A stretch of DNA of 64,000 nt, taken from assembly GCF_020497125.1 (NCBI RefSeq), contig NC_059082.1:55264524-55328523 (forward strand). Direction: 5' to 3'. The notes under the pieces were generated by a model. It saw only the letters and a program-made list of their open reading frames with translations, searched no databases and was not told where the DNA came from. The position numbers were made by a program, and so were the translations under genes. Origin of the DNA: Mauremys mutica. Lineage: Eukaryota; Chordata; Testudines; Geoemydidae. Shown here piece after piece: positions 55,615 to 64,000 of this stretch. The number at the start of each line of letters is the position of its first letter. Positions within the stretch are counted from its first letter, which is position 1.

Positions 55615-56307
55615 CAGGGGCGGGCAAACCTTTTGGCTCAAGGGCCACATCGGGGTTGCAAAACGGTATGGCGGGCCGGGTAGGGAAGGCTGTGCCCCCT
55701 CCCAAACAGCCTGGCCCCCTTCCCCTATCTGCCCCCTCCCACTTCCCACCCCCTGACTGCCCCCCTCAGAACCCCTGACCCATCCAACCCCCCCTGCTCC
55801 TTGTCCCCTGACCTCCCCCTCCTGGGACCTCACCCCCTAGCCAACCCCTCCCCCCTGCTCGCTGTCCCCTGACTGCCCCGACCCCTATCCAAACCCCCAC
55901 CCCCTGACAGGCCCCCCGAGACTCTGCCTATCCAACCCCCCTGTTTCCCGTCCCCTGACCATCCCCCCCAGAACCTCCACCCCATCCAACCGCCCCCTGC
56001 TGTCTGTCCCCTGACCGCCCCTCAGGACCCCCTACCCCTTATCCAACCCTACTGCTCCCCGCCCCCTTACCATGCTGCTTAGAGCGGCAGGACTGGCTTA
56101 TTGGAAAGCCTGGGAGGTGGGCGGGTGCAGTGCAGCCTGGCACGCGCGGCGGGCCAGAGTGCTCCCGGCACAGCAGCGTGACTGCAGGGGAGGGGAGACA
56201 GCAGGGGAGCCGCTGGGAATTAGCCTCCCTATTCGGGAGCTAAGGGACCAGGCAGGACGGTCCCGTGGGCCGGATGTGGCCTGCAGGCTGTAGTTTGGCC
56301 ACTTCAG
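55615..56307. mobile_element. hAT MITE with C-rich tandem repeat, TSD CTCTAGGC
   Basis: 693 bases, CAGGGGCGGGCAAACC to TAGTTTGGCCACTTCAG, with exact 8-bp repeats CTCTAGGC at 55607-55614 and 56308-56315. GGGCCACAT near the left end pairs with ATGTGGCC near the right end. Interior 55690-56070 is a C-rich array built from CCCCTGAC and ATCCAACC phrases. Confidence 0.9.
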
Positions 56308-56315
56308 CTCTAGGC

Positions 56316-57174
56316 CCACAGAGCCTTGGCAGCAAGGGTGGGGACTTGGGCATGGTTTCTGCTCCCTTTGCGCTACCTGTTCAGCATAAAGGAAGGGTAA
56401 CAGGGCAGACTGTCTGGCCCCTTGACCTTTCTCAAATAACATGTTTGGCCCCAGGCTGAGAGGGTTGAACAGCACAGCTCTAACATGTCTTGCCGCCCAG
56501 CACTGGCTGTGTGATTCACTCTGGAGATGGGGAACACCCCTGAGTGGATCCGTTCAGGAAGGTGAGAGAGGAGCAATAGCATCCCAGAGAGGAAACCTGG
56601 GGTTCTCAGAGGTGATTTCACTGTGAGTCATTGATACAAACAAGGAAGCAAAGCCCTTGACACAGAGAAAGGAGGAAACTTGCCAAATTGTTGCAAGAGA
56701 GGCAATGTTAACTCCTTCTCTGCCAGTTCTCCCCAACACCTGTTTTATCTTCACCCATTAATCCTTTCTCTACCTGTCCTCTCCTGCGTTCACTATACTG
56801 TCCTTCCCCATTAACCCTTTCTCCACTACCCCATATCTACCATTCTGCTCTCTTCCATTAACATTTTCTCTGCTTGTCTTCCTGCACCGCCACTGCGCTC
56901 TGCTGCCTATTAATTTTTTCCGTGCTCATTTGGATGCTAGCCTACTTTATTACCTTGCCCATTCACACTTTTCTTAGTGGTCCCAGTCCTCGAAGATTTC
57001 ACTACAAATCCCGGACCCTCATGTTGGAAAAAGGGGTAATTTTAATTGTTGGGTGCCAAGTGATTTTATTTTAAAATTACTAAAAATATTAGGCCAGCTC
57101 TACTAATTGTCTCTTACAATTCAGGGATGTGGATCCCGTCACTTAGTCACCAAGGTTCTTTTACATACTTTCTG
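56316..57174. repeat. Unassigned, with ~50-bp pyrimidine-rich tandem repeat at 56706-56940
   Basis: The phrase CATTAA(C/T)CCTTTCTC recurs four to five times at roughly 50-base steps with diverged spacers. Nothing else recognised. Confidence 0.5.
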
Positions 57175-57182
57175 GTCACCAT

Positions 57183-58186
57183 CAGGGCCGACTAGAGGCA
57201 CCAGTGCAGGAAGCAGGTGCTTGGGGCAGCCAACGGAGAGGGGCATGTCTGGCTCTTCGGCGGCAATTCAGTGGTGGGTGCCTGTCATAAACAGATAGTT
57301 AAGGGTTAATGTCTCTTTTACCTGTAAAGGGTTAAGAAGCTCAGTAAACCTGGCTGACACCTGACCAGAGGACCAATAAGGGGACAAGATACTTTCAAAT
57401 CTTGGTGGAGGGAAGTCTTTTGTTTGTGCTCTTTGTTTGGGGGTTGTTCGTTCTCGGGACTGAGAGGGACCAGACATCAATCCAGGCTCTCCAAATCTTT
57501 ATGAATCAGGCTCTCATGTTTCAAACTTGTAAGTAGCACAGACAAGGCGTGTTAGTCTTATGTTTGTTTTCTCAACCTGTAAATGTTCCTTTTTGCTGAG
57601 AGGATTTTACCTGTTTGCTGTAACTTTGAACCTGAGGCTAGAGGGGGTTTTCTCTGGGCTATATAAATCTAAGTACCCTGTAAAGTATTTTCCATCCTGA
57701 TTTTACAGAGATAATTTTTACCTTTCTTTTTCTTTAATTAAAAGCTTTCCTTTTTAAGAACCTGATTGGTTTTTCTTTGTTTTAAGATCCAGGGAATTGG
57801 GTCTGGACTCACCAGGAATTGGTGGGGGAAAGGAGGGGGGAATAGTTAATTTCTCCTTGTGCTAAGATCCAAGGGGTTTGGATCTGTGTTCCCCAGGGAA
57901 GGTTTTGGGGGGACAGAAAGTGTGCCAGACACTGATTTCTGGCTGGTGGCAGCATTACCAGATCTAAGCTAGAAATTAAGCTTAGAAGGGTCCATGCAGG
58001 TCCCCATATCTGTACCCTAAAGTTCAGAGTGGGGGAGGAAACCTTGACAGTCCCTCAGTCCCTCTTGAAGGGAAGAACATGCTGCCAAATTGCAGCCGAA
58101 GAATGAAGTGGCGGCGGTAGAAGTGCCGATCGTGGCTTTTTTTTTTCCTGCCGCTTGGGGCGGCAAAAACGCTGGAGCTAGCCCTG
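57183..58186. mobile_element. hAT MITE split by an LTR, TSD GTCACCAT
   Basis: Outer parts 57183-57282 and 58050-58186. Ends CAGGGCCGACTAGAGGCACC and GCTGGAGCTAGCCCTG; exact 8-bp repeats GTCACCAT at 57175-57182 and 58187-58194. Interior has CTTCGGCGGCAATTC and a poly-T block. Same family as 43422-43724. Confidence 0.93.
57283..58049 (+). mobile_element. Solo LTR inside hAT MITE
   Basis: 767 bases, TGTCATAAACAGATAG to GGAAACCTTGACA. Flanks GTGCC (57278-57282) and GTCCC (58050-58054), a 5-bp duplication with one change. TATATAAA at 57660-57667 and an ATTAAA near 57737 mark promoter and possible polyadenylation site. Confidence 0.88.
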
Positions 58187-58194
58187 GTCACCAT

Positions 58195-58862
58195 GATCAA
58201 GACCAAGCAAAATAATCATAATTAATAATATAGCTATTTTATTATTAAAGAAAGAAAAAGAAAACCATAAACATAAACAAAAAATCCAAATGGTTACTGG
58301 TTACTTCTGTTACCAATCTCTTGTATATGTCTCTCTGGGGAGAGCTTCTAACAGAGATTATACCATTGAGAGTGGACCACCTCTGGAGCATTCTTCATTT
58401 GGTCATTTAAGATGAAAATATACTTTTTTCCAAAATTATTGTGAATTCATTCTTTAGTATCTTATTTGATACTAAAAAACTGTTTATGATTGGGCAAAAG
58501 AATGTTGCTTAAGGGAAGATGGATCCTATTGGTTTAATTGGGCAAAGTAAGCAATTTTAACTAAATTCTATGAAATCAAAGAAAATATTTAAATTAGTTA
58601 CTTAGACAAAATCATTTAAGGAGCTGTTATAGGACAGACCAATCACAAATATTAAGAATCTTAAATCCAATTAAATCCCAATATTTCTCTGCTTACCAAC
58701 GTTTAGCCTCTGTCTTCTCTCCAGGAATAAATGGTATAACCATCTAGTGATTAACAGGAGAAACTGCTAATATTTTAAGTTACAACTGCATTTCAGTATC
58801 CCAATAAAATAATCAGAAGAGTTAAATCTAATCCCTTGGCAATGTCTTAGTTAAATTTTATA
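58195..58862. other. AT-rich unassigned DNA
   Basis: No gene or repeat recognised. Confidence 0.4.
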
Positions 58863-59075
58863 TATGGAGATATACCTATCTCATAGAGCTAGAAGGGACC
58901 TTGAAAGGTCATTGAGTCCAGCCCCCTGCCTTCACTAGCAGGACCAAGTACTGTCTCTGACAGGTTATTGTTTGGTTTTTTTTGTCCCAGATCCCTAAGT
59001 AGTCCCCTCTAGGATTGAACTCACAACCCTGGGTTTAGCAAGCTAATGCTAAAACCACTGAGCTATCCCTCCCCG
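58863..59075 (-). mobile_element. tRNA-derived SINE, minus strand
   Basis: Reversed tail (AGAGCTAGAAGGGACCTTG) followed at the right by a tRNA-like head: on the minus strand TAGCTCAGTGG (A box, complement 59055-59065) and GAGTTCAATCC (B box, complement 59012-59022). Polymerase III boxes are intact, but the tRNA is not a functional gene. Confidence 0.88.
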
Positions 59076-59723
59076 CACCTAGCCATGTTGAAGTTTTGGG
59101 GAGATTTTCCTTAGGTTGGTTTCTTCTTCTTCAGTCTTCCTGTTTTCATTAGCTGTTAGTGGCAGCGTCTTTGTGAAGTGCTGTGTTTGAGCAAGGTTGG
59201 GGGGGGGAGAAGGGATAATGTGTGTGTGACGGGTTGGACCTCCCTTCCGAGGTGCCACCTGATGTGCTGGGGTCCCACCGAGCCCGCCTGTTCCACCAGC
59301 CTAAGCTTCCTCACCCTGTTCTGCTATGCCAGGCACACACACACACAGGGGACACACCCAGCTGTAGAATCACACACTGTCTGCAGTCAGCTCTGTGCAG
59401 GAAGTCTCAGCTCAGGGATCGCCCAGCACTCAAGTGCACACACCTTCTGGAGTGTAAACCCAAAATTGTATTGTCTTGCACTGTACAGAGATCTGTATAG
59501 TGTAAACTCATGAAATTTGCTCCCTCCCTCAATGTGGAGGAAGATCTGCACAGCTCCCCCCCGCAGTTATGAATTGCACAAACTGAGTATTAGAACAAAA
59601 AACAAAAAACAAGTGTAGTAACTACAAAAGGTAGATTTCAAGTGATTATAAGGGATAGCAAATAGATTAAAGCAGATTATTGAGCAAATAAAACAAACAT
59701 GCAAATTAGGCTTAATATATTAA

Positions 59724-60640
59724 AGCGGGGTGGGCAATAATTTTCACAGGGGGGCACTCCACGAATTTTGGTAAGTTGTCACGGGCTGCACATTTCTATA
59801 TTAATGGAGGGGGTGTGGAGTCTTGGAGGAGTTTGGGTGCAGGAGGGAGCTCTGGTCTGGTGCAGAGTGTTGGGATGCAGGAGAGGGTGAGGGGTGTGGT
59901 CTCTGGGAGGGAGTTTGGTGCAGACAGGGCCACCTGAAATGCTTAAGCAAAAAAAAAAAAAAAAAAAGCCGCTTGGACTGTGCCGCCCCAGGAATGGACG
60001 GAATGCAGCCTCTTAGCATGTGCCACCTCAGGCACATGCTTCCTCCTCTGGTGCCTGCAGCCGGCCCTGGGTGCAGGAGGGGGTACAGGGTCTGGGAGGG
60101 AGTTTGGGTGCAGGAGGGGGTTCTGACCTGGGGCAGGGGGTTGGGGTGCAGGAGGGGGTGCAAGGTGCAGGCTCTGGCCAGGAGGCGCTTATCACAGGTG
60201 GCTCCCAGCCGACAGCGCAGCAGGGCTCAGGCAGGCTGCCTGCATGCCGTGGCCTTATGCCGCTCCCAGAAGCGGCTGCAGACGGCTGCAGCTGGCACAT
60301 CTCTGCGTGCCTCTTGAGGGAAGGGGGACAACGGGTCTCCATGCTCTGCCTGTGCACCACCCCCGCAGCTCCCATTGGCTGGTTTCCAGTGCTGGGGGCA
60401 GGGGCAGTGTGCAGAGCTGCCTCTCCCCCGCCAGGGGTGCGGATAGACATGTCAGCAGCAGCCGGCCGCTTCCAGGAGCGGCATGGGGCCACGGCATGCA
60501 GGCAGCCTGCCTGAGCGCCCCGCTGCGCTGCGGAACTTTTAGCAGCCCGGACTCAGAGATCATGAGGAGGCAGGACAGAAGTGTTTGTCATGGTGGGCTG
60601 CACAGAAATGTTAGAAGGGCTGGATTTTGCCCACCGCTGC
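59724..60640. mobile_element. hAT element in LTR
   Basis: About 917 bases, GCGGGGTGGGCAATAATTTT to GGATTTTGCCCACCGCTGC, flanked by ATATTAAA and ATTAAAAA. Interior G-rich tandem phrases (GGGTGCAGGAGGG) as in 54945-55595. Split by the MITE at 59925-60069. Large frames inside are artefacts. Confidence 0.8.
59925..60069. mobile_element. hAT MITE nested in hAT element
   Basis: 145 bases, CAGGGCCACCTGAAATGC to TGCAGCCGGCCCTG, with GGTGCAGA (59917-59924) and GGTGCAGG (60070-60077) flanks. It has a 19-base A-run and belongs to the family of 43422 and 57183, reversed. Confidence 0.87.
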
Positions 60641-60763
60641 ATTAAAAAAATTGGCTACACATAGTAATTTCTCACCGTAAATGTTGTTTTATTCAGGTTG
60701 CAGAGTTTCTTGAAGGCGAACTGCACTGCTTGCAGCTTAAATCTCCATGTATACCCTTCACAG

Positions 60764-61073
60764 CAGGGGTAGGCAAGCTATGGCATGTGTGCCAAAGGCG
60801 GCACATGAGCTGATTTCAGTGGCACTCACACTGCCTGGGTGCTGGCCACCAGTCCAGGGGGCTCTGCATTTTAATTTAATTCTAAATGAAGCTTCTTAAA
60901 CATTTAAAAAACCTTATTTACTTTACATACAACAATAGTTTAGTTATATATTATAGACTTATAGAAAGAGACCTTTTAAAAATGTTAAAATGTATTACTG
61001 GCACACAAAACCTTAAATTAGAATGAATAAATGAAGACTTGGCACACCACTTCTGAAAGGTGGTCGAACCCTG
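60764..61073. mobile_element. hAT MITE, TSD CTTCACAG
   Basis: 310 bases, CAGGGGTAGGCAAGCTATGG to GGTGGTCGAACCCTG, exact 8-bp repeats CTTCACAG at 60756-60763 and 61074-61081. AT-rich interior. Confidence 0.92.
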
Positions 61074-61418
61074 CTTCACAGGCTGACCTTTCTCACCTGG
61101 GCTCAGCCCCTGCCCCCCCAGCTTACTTCTTTTGTTTCTTCAGGTGTTTTCAGCAGTCTTCCTTATTGGATGGGGAGGCAATGGAGAACAGCCAAGATTA
61201 ACTCACTCCCCAGCCTTAAATACTATTTGCATATGGTGGGAATCTCCCCCCCCCCCGTTTGACTCCCCCACCCCGTTCCAGTGGAAAAATACCAGAAGTC
61301 CAAAATGATGTCCAGTACCAGGTGACATGATCACCTGACCCTGCAATGTTAAAGCAGAATCCCAGGAAACTGCTCAGGAAAGAGGGAGATTAGTATCTTC
61401 AAAGTCCTATTGTCCTTC

Positions 61419-61803
61419 TGTGACAGGGTGCTTAGCCAACCCTCTGTCACTCCAGTTCCAATTAAGGAAGGTGAATTGGAGCTGGGTAGATCACCTGGCC
61501 CTGACTGGGGAAGCTGGAACAGGTGCTGCCTCATCAGGCTGGGGCTGGATAAAAGCCCCAGGGGAAAGATGCCACTGGAGGAGGTGGGAAGAGGGGGAAG
61601 CTGTACTAAGGGAAAGCAGGGAGGAGTAGCTTGTCCCCTCTCTCCTGCTGGTAGACAAGCAGAAAGGGATTGTGTGTATTGTGGTGGGAACACACTACTT
61701 GTAAAATAAAGCACCAGGTGAGCACTGCAAACAAGGACTCTGAGTGACTTTCTCAGCCCAGCGGGGGCAGGAGCCAGGTGGGCCCAGCAGGGACCCCACT
61801 ACA
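61419..61803 (+). mobile_element. Solo LTR, 385 bp, TSD CCTTC
   Basis: TGTGACAGGGTGCTTAGCC to GGACCCCACTACA, perfect repeats CCTTC at 61414-61418 and 61804-61808. GGATAAAAGCCC at 61547-61558 is a TATA box and AATAAA is at 61705-61710. Confidence 0.9.
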
Positions 61804-62061
61804 CCTTCCTAATGGCCCATCCAGGCTATTTGCATACTCTGGTGGGCGTTCCCTAGGTGAAAATATAGTTGTAATTATTATAGTCAATATTTCTAACTTC
61901 AGATACAGAAATGATACATGTATACATATTGATAATCATATTCAGTAAATCATAACCTTTCCAATGATATCTCACATGCCCCATCTTGCATAAAACATAA
62001 CTTAGTTATGCCATATTCATATAATATTTCTATGAAGAACATGAGGCGTAATGTCAGTGTG

Positions 62062-62989
62062 TGAGGGATGCTCACTTCAGATTTTTTTGTACTTTTCCTT
62101 CCTATTCCATGGAATTAGGAAAACACATCTCTTTGAGGCTTGTTTAGAATCAAAGTTGGCAGCTGTCAATTCTTTCACTGGCTCCATGCCTTCAGGGTTG
62201 GCTCGAGTGGCACTTTCATCTCCATAGTATGAAGTCTGTTTAATGAATATTCAACATTTCTTTAATTCTTTGTTCTTCTGTGGCATGAAAGCATCAAATA
62301 ACTTTTAAAGGTAGTTTTAAATCCATGTTTTTATTCAATGCATTTTCTGTGCTACTCAGTTTTATTAAGAGTTTGACAGGAAATGAAATTCTGTTGTCAA
62401 AAAGTCCAAATACTCTTGTTCTTGTTCAGTACAAAAGTTTTTAGCTCTCAAAACAGTCTTTTTTAATTAAATAGCTCTTACAAAGTGTCTAGCTTAAATA
62501 ATAAGTTGGTGATTCTTATAACAATTTTTGGAGAGATTATTCTTGTCTTCAGAGTTAGGGGAGGATTTGCTTGTGCACTGCCAGTAAATTAATAAATTCT
62601 CCATTAATATAATATAATCTATATTTAAATGGCTTCTTACATTAGCAAGGTCACTAGATTCCATGTTGGTGCATAAAGCATTTTACCATTTACATAGCAG
62701 TGATATTAGGACTGTCTTCATACATTATTAGGATTTTTGCATATAGCTAACATCTTTGCAAGTCTGTGTTTCACAGTGCTTTTTGCCATTACAGTATTTA
62801 AGAAATAAACAAAATTTTTAAATGCTTCCATCTACACGTTTCTCTAAAGCTTTCAGAACACAAACAGGCTTTCTTGCAAGTGGGTAGGGGTTAGTAGACT
62901 CCACTTTATCTAGATTTATTGCTCTGATAACAGATTCCTTTCACAATCAGGTCTCTTTCTAAAACGTTCATGTGTTATGTGGTTTATCT
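62062..62989. other. AT-rich unassigned DNA
   Basis: No gene or repeat recognised. Confidence 0.4.
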
Positions 62990-63330
62990 TCCTGATGTTG
63001 TAAGAACCTGCCACCACCGACTGGGTCCAAAAGATCCATCTTATTCAGGAGAAGCTCATCGCCCACCTAGAAGAGGTGAAGAAGACCTACAAAAGCTAAG
63101 CAGACCATTGGTGACAAGAAGCTCTGGTAGACCAGAAACTGTGGCTCACCACCAAACATCTCCAGACCAGTCAACCCTCCTGGAAATTGGACCACTAGTT
63201 CTGGGATGCTTCCCAATATGCCAGCAAATCAACGGGATTGCCTTTAAACTACACTTTCCCTAGTCTCTCAAAATACATCCAGTTTTTCATGTTTCCTTTC
63301 TAAAGCCCTATATTGAGAACCCCTTCCCTG
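62990..63330 (+). pseudogene. Ty3/Gypsy chromovirus integrase C-terminus
   Basis: In the frame with ATTDWVQKIHLIQEKL the sequence continues HLEEVKKTY, then QKLWLTTKHLQTSQPSWKLD and, after a few stops and a shift, SLKIHPVFHVSFLKP. This is the C-terminal GPY/F-type region of Ty3/Gypsy integrases, ending in the typical HP.FHVS..KP phrase. The catalytic core is not in the window, so the element is 5'-truncated. Confidence 0.75.
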
Positions 63331-63545
63331 ACCAAACCAGTTGAAGTCCAGGATCATGAGGAATATAAAATGCACGCCATCCTCAATTCCTGACACATGG
63401 CTGCCGGCACTGTCTGGTGAACTGGGAAGGCTACAGTCCTGCCTGCCTCCCATGTCCATTCCCCTGATTGGGTGAGGGAATTCTGCAAGGCTCCCATAGA
63501 CAAGCCTGGACTTGTACCGCCCTGAACGGCAAGATGATATAAGAA
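63331..63545 (+). pseudogene. Chromodomain of Ty3/Gypsy chromovirus
   Basis: Directly after the integrase end, frames read VEVQDHEEYKMHAILNS, then CLVNWEGYSP (63411-63440, the aromatic core of the domain), then DWVREFCKAPIDKPG. The domain binds methylated histone tails and steers integration to heterochromatin in chromoviruses. Two frameshifts separate the pieces, so it is dead. Confidence 0.75.
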
Positions 63546-63748
63546 CCTGCAGGACTAGAACCTGGGACATGGCGGAGCCTCTGATGCTTCACATTGCCAC
63601 TGGAAGCTTAGGGTATATTTCTGCTATAGGACCCTGTGAACCTAGGCTTGGCAGGAAGAACCATCCATCAGTCTGAGTGGTGGCCCCTTACAGCCCACTG
63701 ATTGGCTGATGCTAATATTTAAAGTGGGAAGCCATCATGAGGATCCCT
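63546..63748. other. Probable 3' UTR of the chromovirus
   Basis: No frame recognised; ends in GCTGATGCTAATATTTAAAG. Confidence 0.35.
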
Positions 63749-64000
63749 AGGCACCAACTCCGTGAGTGCTCTGGGGCTGGAGCACTGATGGGGCAAAAAT
63801 TGCAACTCCCCGCCCTGCCCCTCCGCCCCAGCTCACCTCTGCCTCCGCTCTGCCTCCGCTCCGCCTCCTCCCCTGGGTGCACCATGTGCCTGCTTTTTCC
63901 CCCTGGCTCCCAGCACTTGGGCTGCGAAACAGCTGATTCACACTGCAAACGCTGGGAGGGAGGGGGAACGCCACATGCTCGGGGAACAGGCAGGACTGGG
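63749..64000. mobile_element. Turtle DNA element, truncated by window edge
   Basis: AGGCACCAACTCCGTGAGTGC and CTCTGGGGCTGGAGCAC, then CTCCGCCCCAGCTCACC, recall a common non-autonomous turtle repeat. The right end is outside the window. Confidence 0.5.

Larger units (their letters stand above)
59225..62056 (-). mobile_element. LTR carrying four nested insertions, TSD GTGTG
   Basis: TGACGGGTTGGACC to GGCGTAATGTCA with 5-bp repeats GTGTG at 59220-59224 and 62057-62061 (low complexity, so weaker proof). Own sequence lies at 59225-59723, 60641-60763, 61074-61418 and 61804-62056, about 1.2 kb. Minus-strand orientation is inferred from similarity of its reversed end to the start of the LTR at 32389. 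Confidence 0.75.

Noticed and set aside
55038..55778. 246-codon Gly-rich frame
   Set aside because: Generated by the G-rich tandem array inside a hAT MITE; no family motif and it runs across the element border.
59012..59065. Possible tRNA gene on the minus strand
   Set aside because: A and B boxes are present but the sequence continues into a SINE body with CR1-like tail, so it is a SINE head.

Overview
This window reads as nuclear DNA of a cryptodiran turtle, or a close reptile relative. The evidence is several CR1 LINE copies ending in short TTCTTATG or ATTCTATG repeats, tRNA-derived SINEs with CR1-like tails, tortoise-type SINEs with long internal inverted repeats, MIR-like SINEs, and many hAT-type and Harbinger-type DNA elements. 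The species is an inference from repeat content remembered from the family level; no database was searched. I found no host protein-coding exon, rRNA, functional tRNA gene or CRISPR array. Every protein-like frame I could identify belongs to a transposable element and is broken.

Layout. 1-5.6 kb: MITE-like and LTR-like pieces plus two related GC-rich palindromic repeat arrays (1.2-1.9 kb and 4.7-5.6 kb). 6.2-8.7 kb: a Ty3/Gypsy retrotransposon on the minus strand with gag, protease and integrase remnants, a probable LTR, and reverse transcriptase deleted. 9.8-17.7 kb: one old autonomous Harbinger transposon with both terminal inverted repeats, a transposase pseudogene (+) and a Myb/SANT-like pseudogene (-). 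It was later invaded by a solo LTR, a young gammaretrovirus-type ERV, a CR1 and a SINE. 19.5-25.3 kb: solo LTRs and CR1 pieces split by a SINE and an LTR. 25.3-31.9 kb: mostly unassigned, with a foldback MITE, a MIR and SINE pieces.

32.0-35.3 kb: a CR1 split by two LTRs. 36.8-43.7 kb: MITEs and the best-preserved CR1 (about 2.4 kb), which carries a hAT foldback insertion and an internal inversion. 44-50 kb: SINEs, MIR, hAT MITEs and a minus-strand CR1. 50-54.4 kb: three LTRs. 54.9-58.2 kb: tandem-repeat-bearing hAT elements, one split by an LTR. 59.2-62.1 kb: a four-layer nest built in one LTR. 63.0-63.5 kb: the integrase end and chromodomain of a Ty3/Gypsy chromovirus. The window closes in another MITE-like repeat.

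The genes do not form a pathway. The interest lies in nested transposons whose target-site duplications allow insertion order to be read directly, in a core block shared by otherwise divergent LTRs at a steady distance from their TATA boxes, and in the Harbinger locus that preserves both of its genes under later insertions.
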